Below, one piece after another: positions 11,321 to 21,870 of a stretch of 64,000 nt of DNA (position 1 is its first letter; each line of letters starts with the position of its first letter). The translations under genes were made by a program, and so were the position numbers. Under the pieces are notes generated by a model that saw nothing but the letters and a program-made list of their open reading frames with translations, was not told where the DNA came from and did no database searches. The DNA is from Megamerina dolium. Its lineage: Eukaryota > Arthropoda > Insecta > Diptera > Megamerinidae. The stretch spans positions 23,156,334 through 23,220,333 of the forward strand of contig OY978526.1 in assembly GCA_963854835.1 (NCBI GenBank), given 5' to 3'.

Positions 11321-14300
11321 ATCGTAACATACATACTTGATAATGCCAACATTTCGTTAGGATTGGAATTGCTGTTTTGCATATTAAAATGGCCCATTTA
11401 ATTACCATGAAAGATTGCTTATCAATTAAAAATCAGAAGAAGAAAGAACATTTGCATAAAATTAAACAAATTCTCTACAAGTCGTCTATGTTTACAGTGT
11501 AAGAGGCAATTGTGTATGGTTAAAATGGTAACGGATGGATAGAGAGAGAAGAGAAAATGAGAACGAGTAAGTATGACTGTGGTCGAATAATCAAAGTAAA
11601 AATTACCTAATTAACATAATCCATAGTGGACAAAGTTGCCTTCTGAATTTCTATCTGTTGATGAGGCTACTACTGCTGCTGCTGTTGCTGTTGCTACTGT
11701 TGACACCCACACTTTTACAGCTTTTACTTGCTGGCTGGCTTTGTGGATGCTTTTGCTGTTGATTAAAGTGTTTAATTTTTTTGTTTGTTTTTTTGTTCTT
11801 GTGACGACAACGACAACGATGAATAGCTTATAAATGTTTGCGTCTTTGAGGTCGTTGTTGTTTTATTTTTTGTAAAATATTTCTTCAATTTTTTTTTTTT
11901 TATTCTTAGTTTATTACTTTTATTGTCATCTTCTTTTGCTTACTGTTAATCCTAAATGATAAGTTGAACAATACCGAAATTAGAGTCTGACTAATATTGT
12001 ATTGTGACTTGTGTTTGCATTTACAGCGGTTTACTGGCTACTGTTTTGATTAATATTCTGGTGTTTTTTTTTTTCTTTTTTTAATTTTGGCTTATTTTCA
12101 TTTCTTTTTGCTATCGCTTTTTATTCTTTTTATCAAAAAGATTTCTTTTGCGACTACTGACAGCGCACCAAAAAAAAAAAAAAAGATTTTTTTTTATTTT
12201 TAATATTTTTATCGTTTTCACGTTTTCACATTTCCTCAAGCAATTTTTTGGTTTGTCTCGCAGTATGAGTATTATTTTATTTTCTATATATTTTATTTTT
12301 ATTTTATTTTTTTTATGATTTTTTTACAACACGCGAATGACTTTTTATGACGTTCTTCAGCATCATTTTTATTTATCTTGAATTCTTTTATTTATGGTAG
12401 TAGTACTAGTAGTACTAGTAGTTGTTGTTGTTTTTGTAGCTTCTGCTACTACACAAGAAAATTTATGCTCATCACATATATAAATATTTTTCACACGATG
12501 GCGGCATCATCACTATCGCTCATACTTACTATCATAGACGTCTGTTTGTTTGTTATACACTGTACAATGTATTATAGGTACTTGTACGTACGTATTTGCA
12601 TGTATTCATGGGTATATATGTATGTGTGGGTGTGTGTATGTAAAAGAATGTCGTTAAGTACGTTCTTCAAAGAGCATCGCTACTATTTTGTGAAGCATTA
12701 TGTTTATGTGTTACTATCCATACAAAGAAAACGAGCGAGAAAATGGAAAAATATGATACAAATATGAAAATAACAACAATAAAATGTATGCCATTAAACT
12801 TGTTGTTTGCTCACACAACTCATACCAATGCTATGCATTCCCTGTGGCACACTCGTCGTCGTCGGCGCAGCCTGCTAACCATAAACCACTAAAAGATGGC
12901 ATATGTACGGAAGGAGAATAAGTAGGAGCCCAAAAAATGTGTTGAAGAATACAAGAGTGTGTTTTTGAAATGATAGTTAACAGCGGAAGAAGACAGAATG
13001 TATGTGTGTGTGTGTGTGTTCGGTTTGCGGCTTTTGGCTTTAAACTATTTCTCGATGTAAAAGTTTTTCCCCCTACTAGTCTTCCGGTGTGTTTCTATTT
13101 ATTATAATTTTTTTTTTTTTTGTTTATTATATTCCTCTTATGCTACTTTAAAAAACCGGAAATGTCAATTGTATATTAGTGGAGCTGTGGAATACTCACA
13201 AGTGATCTTCGAAATCTTTGGAAATATTTTTAATGCTTCATATTACCTTGGTTTGCACATTGAAAAGTTGTAAATGCATTCATTACTTCAACGTCATATT
13301 TAATTTAATTAAAATAAAACTTGTAAAAGCCTCTCTCCCTCCCTACTATTCAAATACTTTTTGGTGGTGAACGCTCAATGAGTTGCTGAAAACTTTTATT
13401 CATTTTCAATATCAATATACCAACAAAAACACATAGCTACGATATGTACCCACACACACACACAAGAAAGTATGCAGTACTTTTTTGGCACTTTGACAGT
13501 TTCATTAAGTAAGCCTTGTTACCCATGTGATTAGTTGACTTGCTGCAATATATATATCGTATATATATATACCGTTACTACTTTATTGCTTTTGAATTGT
13601 TTCTGAATACACTCTAGTAGATATTCTTATACTTTTACTATAGGCAAACACACACACACACATCCACCCATACGCAAATATACACACACATAAACAAAAA
13701 AGACGCATTCGCCTCTCAATTTGTATACAAAAATTTTTTCTACCATAGATTTGCTGGTTATTTGTTATTATTTTTTTGGTTATTCTATTATGTGAACGTA
13801 CCGCAAAAGAAAAAAGAGACAAACGAGACGTTATGCTGCGTTTTCCGTAAGCGTTTTTTATCGCGTATTTACCGTAGACTGTCCTTACGGGCGTAAATTC
13901 AACACTAGACTGAGCCAAATGCTCGCCTAGGACGTGCTTAAATATGGTTGCATTAAATTTTTTTTTTGTTCGCCCAGCCACAAAGTTTATGTATTCGCTG
14001 GTTGATTGTCTTTTACCATTTGATACTGAGTTTCATGTTTTATTTTGCAATTCGTTCATCGTTTCGGTATCCTTGTTGCATTACATTATTTGTGAGTACG
14101 ATTGATTCGGTTTCGGAAAGCATGCGCACATGCCACATCTCCCATCGACATCATTTTGACAGTTATTTCGCTCTTCTTTTCGAATTGGTTGGTTGATTCT
14201 ACTAAATTGTATTTTATCCACAATCTCTCTCAGTGTCGGTATTCTAAAAGAAGCATGCCGGATAAAATTCATTTTGTCATTTAATATCCTTTGTATTCAT

Positions 14301-15223
14301 ATCATTGCCTTTGACTTGCTTTTCAGTTGGCTTTATCTTTAATATTTTCACTACTGGTCCCAAATATACAGCTGCTTCTTTTACTTGATTTTGGAAATCA
14401 ATGTCGTCGTCGTCGTCGTCGTCGTCGTTGCTGTCGTTGTCGTTGTCGTTGCCGTCATCATCATCGTCGTCGTTGTCTTCGTTGTTGCTGTCGTTGTCCT
14501 CGTGTTCACCTGTTAGCATAAAGTCCTTGAAAAATATTTACGCAAGTAAATTGTGTATGTGTGAATTGTATGTATGATTTTTCAAGTTGAATCGAAGAAG
14601 AAAAATAAAAATACAAAAACGATTAAGAATTGAAAGAAAAATGAAGAAGATGTTGATGATGATGACGACGAGAACTTGTCGCTTTTGGGAAATTCGCATA
14701 TACATACATATGTTTATGTGTGTGTGTGTGTATTATTTCTGTATGCAGATAAGATTTCTTATATGAACATGTTGAATATAAAACACAAATATAGCCGATT
14801 GTGCCTCATCACTATTTATATGAATATTTCATTCCAACCAGCATGTCTTTTGACAATGTCAATGAACAAGAAAAGGTCTTATAGCATTGCTTCTATGTTA
14901 AAAAAAAATATATATATATACTAAATATTCATATTGTCTAGTCGCATAGTGCTATTTCGTCTAGTGACAAAAAAATGAAATATCGAAAATGTTGCGTCAT
15001 GGATTTTGATGAATATGTATTATCACTTTTTAGGCAATAGTTCAACTAGATCTGTCTTTGTCTTTGGAATTGATTACTATGAACTAAAAGACATAGAATA
15101 CACAAAAAAAAAGTGTGTTTTTTTAGGGATGCTAATTATTACTTAAACTGCATTACAGTTCACAATACAGTTGGCAATAGAGTTGATCTGGACGACCAGT
15201 TTAAATCCCACTTTTCTCCAATA
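11321..15223. other. Low-complexity spacer, no gene seen
   Basis: The stretch is dominated by poly(T) and poly(A) runs (11889-11900, 12060-12080, 12170-12195, 13107-13120), GTT, GCT and GTA trinucleotide runs (about 11670-11700 and 12393-12435), GT runs and CACA runs. The longer frames here (12378-12767, 13583-13981) contain long runs of Cys, Ser and Tyr or no recognisable domain. They are judged non-coding. Confidence 0.5.
14402..14507. repeat. (TCG/GTT)n trinucleotide microsatellite
   Basis: Nine or so GTC/TCG units are followed by interrupted GTT and CAT units. On the minus strand it reads as an Asp/Asn-rich stretch and on the plus strand as an Arg-rich one. That explains the apparent frames at 14277-14519 and 14327-14521. 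No flanking coding signal supports a gene. Confidence 0.85.
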
Positions 15224-15448
15224 TATTTTAAGGTAAAATCTTTAAAATTTAAAATAACCTATAGATATCTATAACCAATAATCTATAGGTTAATGTATTA
15301 AGGTTGTATTTATAAAATAGTAGGCGTGCTATTCTCATTTTTATATGCCACACATTCTCCAACATATTTGAAGGTAAAATCTTTAACATTTAAAATATCC
15401 TATAGATACCTATAACCTATAACATATAGATTATAGGCATTAAGGTTA
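15224..15448 (+). repeat. TR141 tandem repeat, left part
   Basis: Two head-to-tail units, offset 141 bp, measured at AAGGTAAAATC (15230 and 15371). The second unit is interrupted at 15448 by the complete RTE element and resumes at 18825. Each unit ends with ATTAAGGTT, TTTATAAAATAGTAG and CGTGCTA words, present at about 15298-15330 for the first unit and at 18815-18850 for the second. Confidence 0.85.
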
Positions 15449-15486
15449 CTTACTTACTTATGTGGCCATAACAACCGAATATCGAT

Positions 15487-18465
15487 TTAGGCCGAAAATA
15501 ACATGCTTCGCCAGCCATCTCTGTTCTTCGCTAGCTGGCGCCAGTTAGAAATTCCAAGCGCCGTCAGGTTCTCCAGTACTTGGTCTTTCCACCGGAGGTT
15601 TGGTCTTCCTCTTTTGCGTCGTCCTCCAGCGGGTTCCGAATATAACACCTTCTTAGCTGGAGCGTGTTCTTCCATTCGCTCGACATGACCTAGCCAGCGC
15701 AGCCGCTGGATTTTGATGCGCTTTACTATGTCTATATCGGCATACAGCTCGTACAGCTCATGGTTGTACCCTATTCGGTACTCGCCACCAACGCAAATAG
15801 GTCCAAAGATCTTGCGTAGGACTTTTCTCTCGAAAACTCCAAGTATTCGCTCATCCGAGGTGGAAATTGTCCAGGCTTCAGCGCCATATGTTAGGACAGG
15901 CATGATGAGAGACTTGTAGAGTGTAGTTTTCGTTCTTCGAGAGAGGGCTCGACTTCTCAATTGCTTACTCAGCCCAAAGTAACACCTGTTAGCAAGAGTT
16001 ATCCTACGCATGATCTCCAAGCTGACGTCATTACTGCTGTTAATGCTGGTTCCAAGATAGACAAAGTCCCTTACTACTTCAAAAGCGTAGTTGTCAACAG
16101 TGACGTGCTGTCCAAGACGCCGGGACTCTTTGTTTGTTGACACTAGATACTTCGTCTTGCCCTCGTTCACCGTGAGACCCATCCGACGCGACTCTCTTTC
16201 CAACTCTGAGAATGCTGCACTGACTGCTCGCGTGTTCATGCCGATTATGTCAATATCGTCGGCATACGCTAACAGCATGACACTTTTGTTGAAGATAGTG
16301 CCATTATGTCGTAGATCAGCAGCTCGTATTATTTTCTCCATAATAAGATTGAAGAAGTCGCACGATAACGAATCACCTTGTCTGAAACCCCGTTCGGTAT
16401 TAAACGGTGCGGAGAGGTCCTTCCCAATTTTCACTGCACAACGGGAGTTATGCAGTGTCATTCTACAAAGTCGAATGAGCTTTGCAGGAATACCGAACTC
16501 AGACATTGTTGCGTAGAGGTAATCCCTTACCGGACTGTCGAAAGCGGCTTTATAATCAACAAATAGGTGGTGTGTGTCGATCTGTTTTTCTTGGGTCTTC
16601 TCCAGGATTTGGCGCAGTGTGAAAATCTGGTCGATGGTGGATTTACCAGGTCTGAAGCCACACTGATAAGGTCCAATCAGGTTGCTGAGCATAGGCTTCA
16701 ATCTTTCACAGAGTACGCTCGATAGAACCTTGTACGCGATGCTCAGGAGACTTATTCCACGGTAGTTGGCGCAAATTGTGGGGTCTCCTTTTTTATGTAC
16801 AGGACAGAGAACACTGAGCCTCCAATCATCAGGCATGCTTTCATCCGACCATATTCTGCTTATGAGCTGGTGCATGCGGGTGAGCAGCTCATCGCCTCCG
16901 GTCTTAAACAACTCGGCAGGCAGGCCATCAGCACCTGCAGCTTTGTTGTTCTTCAGCCTTAAAATGGCCGTTTCAACCTCGTCATAGTCGGGTGGTGGAA
17001 CATCAACACCATCATCTGTAATTGGGGTTATCGGGCATTCTCCTCCACTGGCGGAATTGTTCGTAGCATCGCCATTCAGTAACGTGGAGAAGTGTTCCCT
17101 CCATAGGCTCAGTACACTCTGGACATCCGTAACCAGATTCCCATTTCCATCACGACAAGAAGAGGCTCCGGGATTTAAACCTCCACTCAGGCGCTTGATC
17201 TTTTCAAAGAATTTTCGAGTCTCATTCTTGTCGGTACACATCTCTATCTCCTCACACTCGCGTCTTTCCAACTCCCTCTTCTTGCGCCTGAAAAGACGTC
17301 TCTCTGCACTCCTTTTCTCTCTATACCGCTCCTTAACAGCTCGCGTTACGCCTGCACGCAGGGTTTTTCTGTAGGCGGCGTCTTTCTCTGCGGTAGCGTC
17401 GCGACACTCCTGATCATACCACTCATTCCTCAGAGGCCGGTAGTAACCGATTACCTCCTCGGCAGCAGTAGTCATGGAGTGGGATATATGTGTCCACCGT
17501 GCGCATGTATCATCAAGTGGGGGAGTGTTCTGCATAAGCAGATCCGATAGTCGAGTGGAAAATGCATCTGCTGTCTCTGGTGATTGCAGCTTACTGACGT
17601 CGAGCTTTCTCTGTGTGGGACTTCTCTTGTTATTTGCGACACATAAGCGTGTGCGCACCTTAGCTGCAACAAGGTAGTGATCCGAGTCGATGTTGGCACC
17701 ACGGATCGATTTCACGTCCATCACACTGGAAACATGGCTTCCGTCAATCAACACATGATCAATTTGGTTTCTTGTACGATGATCTGGAGACAGCCATGGC
17801 GCTTTGTGGATGTCGAGATGCTGGAATCTGGTACCACCAATTACCATGTTTCGTGCTGCGGCGAAGTCAATCAGCCTCATTCCGTTATCGGAGGTGTTTT
17901 GGTGGAGGCTGAATTTTCCGACAGTTGGACCAAAGGTACCTTCCTTGCCCACCCTGGCATTAAAGTCGCCAAGCACGATTTTGATATCGTGGCGGGGGCA
18001 GCGGTCATAAGCTTCTTCGAGGCGCTGAAAGAAGCTCTCCTTGGTCACATTGTCCTTCTCATCCGTCGGAGCGTGGGCACATATAAGGCTGATGTTGAAA
18101 AATTTTGCCTTGATGCGGATTGTGGCCAGCCGTTCGTTCACAGGCGTGAACTGCGAGACAAGATGTCGTAGTCTCTTGCTGACCAAAAATCCACATCCTA
18201 ATTCGTGCCTTTCAGCATGGCAACTGTAGTAGATGTCACAGGACGCTCTTTTGGAGCAGCCCTGTCCTGTCCATCGCATTTCCTGGAGAGCGGTGATGTC
18301 AGCTCTGTATTTTTCGAGGACATCAACCAGCTGGATAGAGGCACCCTCCCTATAAAGGGATCGGACATTCCAGGTGCATATCCGTAAATCGTGGTCCTTT
18401 TTTCGTTTGCGGGGGTCATCAACAAAAACGGTAGTCCTTCTCCGAGGCATATTTGTTTTTTTCAT
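15487..18465 (-). CDS. RTE-type endonuclease / reverse transcriptase polyprotein
   Basis: This 992-residue protein would nick target DNA and reverse transcribe its own RNA there. Residues about 26-275 form an AP-type (EEP) endonuclease: TWNVRS with N33, QEMRW with E62, HAPT at 131, GDFN with D167, QIDHVLID with D236 and SDHYL with D262-H263. The reverse transcriptase covers about 545-800: PVHKKGD, GFRPGKST at 603, motif A FVDYKAAFD with D637, FRQGDSLS at 694, and the catalytic YADD at 734-737. A conserved C-terminal region contains RWLGHVERM and RGRPNLRWKD. There is no RNase H domain, as usual for RTE. The start could be M1 or M6 (MPRRR); the stop is followed at once by the short 3' end. No frameshift or stop interrupts it. 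Confidence 0.95.
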   Translation of the reverse strand: MKKTNMPRRRTTVFVDDPRKRKKDHDLRICTWNVRSLYREGASIQLVDVLEKYRADITALQEMRWTGQGCSKRASCDIYYSCHAERHELGCGFLVSKRLRHLVSQFTPVNERLATIRIKAKFFNISLICAHAPTDEKDNVTKESFFQRLEEAYDRCPRHDIKIVLGDFNARVGKEGTFGPTVGKFSLHQNTSDNGMRLIDFAAARNMVIGGTRFQHLDIHKAPWLSPDHRTRNQIDHVLIDGSHVSSVMDVKSIRGANIDSDHYLVAAKVRTRLCVANNKRSPTQRKLDVSKLQSPETADAFSTRLSDLLMQNTPPLDDTCARWTHISHSMTTAAEEVIGYYRPLRNEWYDQECRDATAEKDAAYRKTLRAGVTRAVKERYREKRSAERRLFRRKKRELERRECEEIEMCTDKNETRKFFEKIKRLSGGLNPGASSCRDGNGNLVTDVQSVLSLWREHFSTLLNGDATNNSASGGECPITPITDDGVDVPPPDYDEVETAILRLKNNKAAGADGLPAELFKTGGDELLTRMHQLISRIWSDESMPDDWRLSVLCPVHKKGDPTICANYRGISLLSIAYKVLSSVLCERLKPMLSNLIGPYQCGFRPGKSTIDQIFTLRQILEKTQEKQIDTHHLFVDYKAAFDSPVRDYLYATMSEFGIPAKLIRLCRMTLHNSRCAVKIGKDLSAPFNTERGFRQGDSLSCDFFNLIMEKIIRAADLRHNGTIFNKSVMLLAYADDIDIIGMNTRAVSAAFSELERESRRMGLTVNEGKTKYLVSTNKESRRLGQHVTVDNYAFEVVRDFVYLGTSINSSNDVSLEIMRRITLANRCYFGLSKQLRSRALSRRTKTTLYKSLIMPVLTYGAEAWTISTSDERILGVFERKVLRKIFGPICVGGEYRIGYNHELYELYADIDIVKRIKIQRLRWLGHVERMEEHAPAKKVLYSEPAGGRRKRGRPNLRWKDQVLENLTALGISNWRQLAKNRDGWRSMLFSA

Positions 18466-18813
18466 TGGGGGGGTTTTTTATGTGGCGGGTCCCAAACCCA
18501 ACGCACAACCTCTAACCGAGGAGATTTTCGCCACTCACTTCAGCCGCCTCCCAGCGGGTGCCAGGAAGACGTTGCCCGGTGGTCGCCACATGGAGGGCCC
18601 CCATTAATAATAATGAAAGCGCCATCACAGAGTAAGCAGAGCAAGCTATATGACTACCCCTCATTAACAAATAAAGGTATCATCACATAGCGCTCAGATC
18701 AAACTACATGACAGCCAGTGAGTTGACTTGCGATGAGTTCAACAAGGATTGCGCTAGCCCCACCTGGTTGAGGCAGTTAGACACGTTACCTTGCGAAAAC
18801 ACCACCAGACCAC
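18466..18813 (-). other. 5' untranslated region of the RTE element
   Basis: About 348 bp lie between the 5' target duplication and the first ATG of the polyprotein. The region is more GC-rich than its surroundings and probably holds the internal promoter that non-LTR elements need, although no promoter motif could be pinned down. A C-run (GGGGGGG on the plus strand) lies at about 18467-18473 next to the start codon. Confidence 0.6.
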
Positions 18814-18824
18814 CATTAAGGTTA

Positions 18825-19420
18825 TGTTTATAAAATAGTAGTCGTGCTACGACCATATTTTTTAGCAAACATTCAACAGCTAAAATATATACCCGTTTTC
18901 AGTATATCGCTGTATCAACATATTCTTAACCCATGTGTAGCAACATCATTTAGCGCATCGTAGCACTGACTTTATATGGAAGCTGTACTTTAAATTGTGA
19001 TTGTAGGTCGTCCATTTATTTCAATATTATTTTTCCTTACAATATTAATTTATTAAGACTACTGAAGTTATGGCGATGATCATTTTTTTTTTAATTTCCT
19101 CTACTTTGTATGGCAGCTACAGTAAATTGTGGGCGTAGCTTGCTTATTTCTATTTCTTTCAAAAATATTTATCGTTTTTATGTTAATGTCATATATGATT
19201 GTCCTAAGCGTAAGACTACGTAAGTTATAACGGTTTAAATATTTTAAAAAAATACGAGACTTTATATGGGAACGATTGTAGAGTAAATGTTGGTCGTGGC
19301 TTCTTCATTTGCTACAAAACTATTTCTCGTGGTATATTGATATTGTCGTAAATTGAATATTATATGAGCTATAATGGGTTAACCTTTCTTTTATTATTTC
19401 GAGATTAATCTTTTTGATTA
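18825..19420 (+). repeat. TR141 tandem repeat, right part
   Basis: The remainder of the interrupted unit (TTTATAAAATAGTAGTCGTG at 18827) is followed by diverged units anchored on CTTTATATGGAAGC (about 18970), CTTTGTATGGCAGC (about 19103) and CTTTATATGGGAACG (about 19260). Each is followed by an AAATTGTGGGCGTAGCTT-like segment. Spacing is irregular at 130-160 bp. No coding function is seen. Confidence 0.65.
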
Positions 19421-20199
19421 CTCCGTGTGGACGTGGCAGTTATTCGATCATGCCATTTTCGATGGACTTTGACCCTAGGTAGTTTATGGCAAATTTCGTT
19501 AAAATATCTCAACGCTTGCTCAAGTTGTCGTGCAGAACCAATCAATTTTAAATCGGTAACTAAACTGATCAAGATAATTTTCTATAACTGCGGAGTGTGT
19601 TTCAAATGACTGCACTGGTGTAGGGAGTACGTTAATGGTACTGGTAGTGGAGCAGAAATCTTATTGTCGAAGTAGCATTTCACGATCACCTGTCCGGAAC
19701 GAAATGAGTCTGAAACTGGTAATAGCTTCGGCTACAAGGTCTGACCAAAAGACTTTAAAGTTGGTACCTCAGGTGCTCAGGTTGAATCCCTTCAGCCTGA
19801 TCGTTGTGAACGGCCATTCGGGGAGTTTTTCATGGTGGTTGTGGTTAAAAGCCAAATTTTAAACGGGTCGAGTATTTCATATTATCATGTCATGTGTTAC
19901 TTGATGTAGAGTTACATTTGAATCGGGTGCTGACCTCTTAGATCAGAAGAGGTTTTAGTTATGTCTCGATCCTTACCAACGAGGGTAACACGTTCATTTG
20001 CGTGTTTTATTGGTATCGTAGGAACCTGGAGGCTAAATTTTCAAAATTCTACGGGGCGCTTATCAACGCTTCAAATTGATAACTTGCGCATTGTGCGTCG
20101 CGAAAATAGATCTTACACGTAGGTGCTCACGGTAAACAATGCAAAATTGTTGTCCATGTAGCATATTGTCCAAGTAGACGTACTGCATTAATATCGAAA
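19421..20199. other. Unassigned, probable old repeat
   Basis: The first part (about 19430-19560) includes a TTCGTTAAAATATCTCAACG-like segment of a kind I recall as common repetitive DNA in flies; that is memory, not a search. From 19600 to 20100 the sequence is less AT-rich, but no readable domain was found in either short frame (19427-19609, 19635-19862). Confidence 0.4.
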
Positions 20200-20790
20200 C
20201 ATATTAGCAATAATGTCGAACCATTTCTATATGAAGAAATTATGTCGATATAATTTCAAAAATGTTTACAATAATATCAAACTGCCATTTTTGCAGTATT
20301 TAATTTTGGCATTATTACAGAATTTGTTTTCAATAATGTCGAAAATCTACATATATCGATATGTCTTGGTTCAACATTATTGCAATTTTTTTTTTTTTTG
20401 CACTAATAACGAAAAAGAAAAATGACTCGATATTTTACATTAATATCGAGTTTTTTTTTAATGTATTTTGAAAAAAAATTTCAACATTATTACAAAATTT
20501 TTTAATAATGTCAAACACAATGTCAAATCTAAATCCGTACATTTTTTGTTGCAACATTATTTCACTGGTTTTGCAATAATGTCGAAAAAGCAAAGTGTTC
20601 TAGCACCAGTGAAAAATTTAAAATATTTCATAAATTTTTGTAATACTGCGAAGGCCCAATTGCTTTGTTTGACTTTTTTTTGCAATAATATCGAAAAGTG
20701 GTAAACATTTTTCAAACTTATTGCAAAAATGTTTGCAATTATATCAACATATTTTTTCGGTGTTATTGCAAAACTGTTAATTAATGATAT
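20200..20790. repeat. Cluster of potential stem-loops, CAATAATGTCGAA family
   Basis: The word CAATAATGTCGAA, or a close variant, occurs near 20210, 20270, 20332, 20505, 20573 and 20683. Its inverse (TTCAACATTATTGCAA and variants) occurs near 20311, 20371, 20481, 20551, 20713 and 20763. Inverse and direct copies lie about 20 bp apart at 20310/20332, 20480/20505 and 20551/20573, so several hairpins with short loops can form. The short frames in this block are translations of these repeats. Confidence 0.6.
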
Positions 20791-21049
20791 TGTTTACAAA
20801 AAGCGAAATAGGGATATTAGCGAAATCGTCTCTAACATCAGAATTACTTAATCTATGTCTATGAAATAGAGAAACAATAAATAATCAAATCGCTTTAAAA
20901 ATTCATTTCAAATCAATAATCCCTAATAATTTAATATATGAAATTTCATTGAAAAACAACAACTCTATCGATTTGTGCTGAATGTGGCTGAATGAGTCAC
21001 TCTAGCACCACACAAACGGGGTCCACAAGAATAGCAAGCAACTGCTACC

Positions 21050-21870
21050 ACACACCGAATACTGTGCGCAATGAGTACTATCTCAGTAGATGCCCTTAAT
21101 GCCATGATTTGCTTCTATACATGTATGGTTACTGGCACGAAAACGGAACTTCGGGTCACAGAGAAATCTTCAGGAGGATATCAGAGAGAAAATTTGAAGT
21201 CAAATTTCCTACTCTTGAACAATGAAGCGATTCAAAGCTCATTCTTAGTAATATGACGATTATTTTCTATACTGATGGATCCAAAACCAACCAAGGCTCT
21301 GGATCCAGATGGCACTTAGAGATAAGCGTCAAGCATCATTATGCTATGGGAGAGGTGGCAACTGTTTTCCAAACGGAAATATTTGCTATTCTGAAAGTAG
21401 CAGAATGAATAATTGAGAGGAAATGGAGAGGGAAACAGATTGGTATCTGCAGTGACAGCCAAGCTGCACAAAAGGACCTGGAGAACTTAAAACTTACCTC
21501 CAAAATTGTTCATGAATATAAGATGAACTTAATTTCGGTTGCAAAACGAAATAACCTTTTGCTTATCTGGGTTCCTGGACACTGTGGTGTACAAGGTAAC
21601 GAAATAGCCGATAAATTGGCCAACAGCGGTTCAGCGGATATGCCGCTGGGACCAGTTCTCTAGCTCCGTGAGAGATATTAAGATTCTTTAAAGAATCTGG
21701 AATATTCACCCCTCCCACTTTCCCAAATCTTTCTTCCCTTCCTTTCCTACTATCTCCCATTTTCCTGAGCTTTAAATACAATGGGCTTCGTAACCTGAGT
21801 GTTAAAGTGCGTACCACTCCACTGGTGCCACTTGGCTCACCCTAACATCCATCCATCCATCCATGGCCCG
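21050..21870 (+). pseudogene. LINE remnant with RNase H domain (I/R1/Loa-like)
   Basis: From 21258 the plus strand reads FYTDGSK, then VFQTEIFAI, ICSDSQAA, WVPGHCGVQGNEIADKLA, and ends with a stop at about 21663. These are the successive catalytic and structural motifs of the RNase H domain found at the C-terminus of I, R1 and Loa-type LINEs. One internal stop follows the VAE motif. The upstream ORF at 21071-21256 probably belongs to the linker between reverse transcriptase and RNase H. A 3' untranslated region follows and ends in a short CATC repeat (about 21846-21864) that may be the terminal repeat of the element. The reverse transcriptase and everything 5' of it are absent, so this is a dead 5'-truncated copy. 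The exact clade is not settled. Confidence 0.75.

Larger units (their letters stand above)
15449..18813 (-). mobile_element. Complete RTE-clade non-LTR retrotransposon
   Basis: This 3365-bp element has a 5' untranslated region (18813 down to 18466), one intact ORF and a short 3' end. The element ends in GGCCACATAAGTAAGTAAG on its sense strand, a short tandem-repeat tail like those of RTE elements. A perfect 11-bp target-site duplication, CATTAAGGTTA, flanks it at 15438-15448 and 18814-18824. Its length, single ORF and non-poly(A) tail fit the RTE clade. The intact ORF, intact duplication and untruncated 5' end argue for a recent insertion. Whether it is still active cannot be told from the sequence. 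Confidence 0.93.

Noticed and set aside
13583..13981. 132-codon minus-strand frame starting MAGRTKKKF
   Set aside because: No recognisable domain. It spans CACACA-type simple sequence translated as CVCIFAYGW-like residues and has no relative among the other frames.
14277..14519. Asp/Asn-rich minus-strand frame that could be read as an acidic protein
   Set aside because: It is a translation of a GTC/GTT/CAT trinucleotide microsatellite, with a matching Arg-rich frame on the other strand and no other coding support.
15503..18690. Many plus-strand frames of 60-164 codons over the RTE element
   Set aside because: They run antisense to the intact polyprotein, share no domain, and the same antisense frames recur in the truncated RTE copy at 57 kb.
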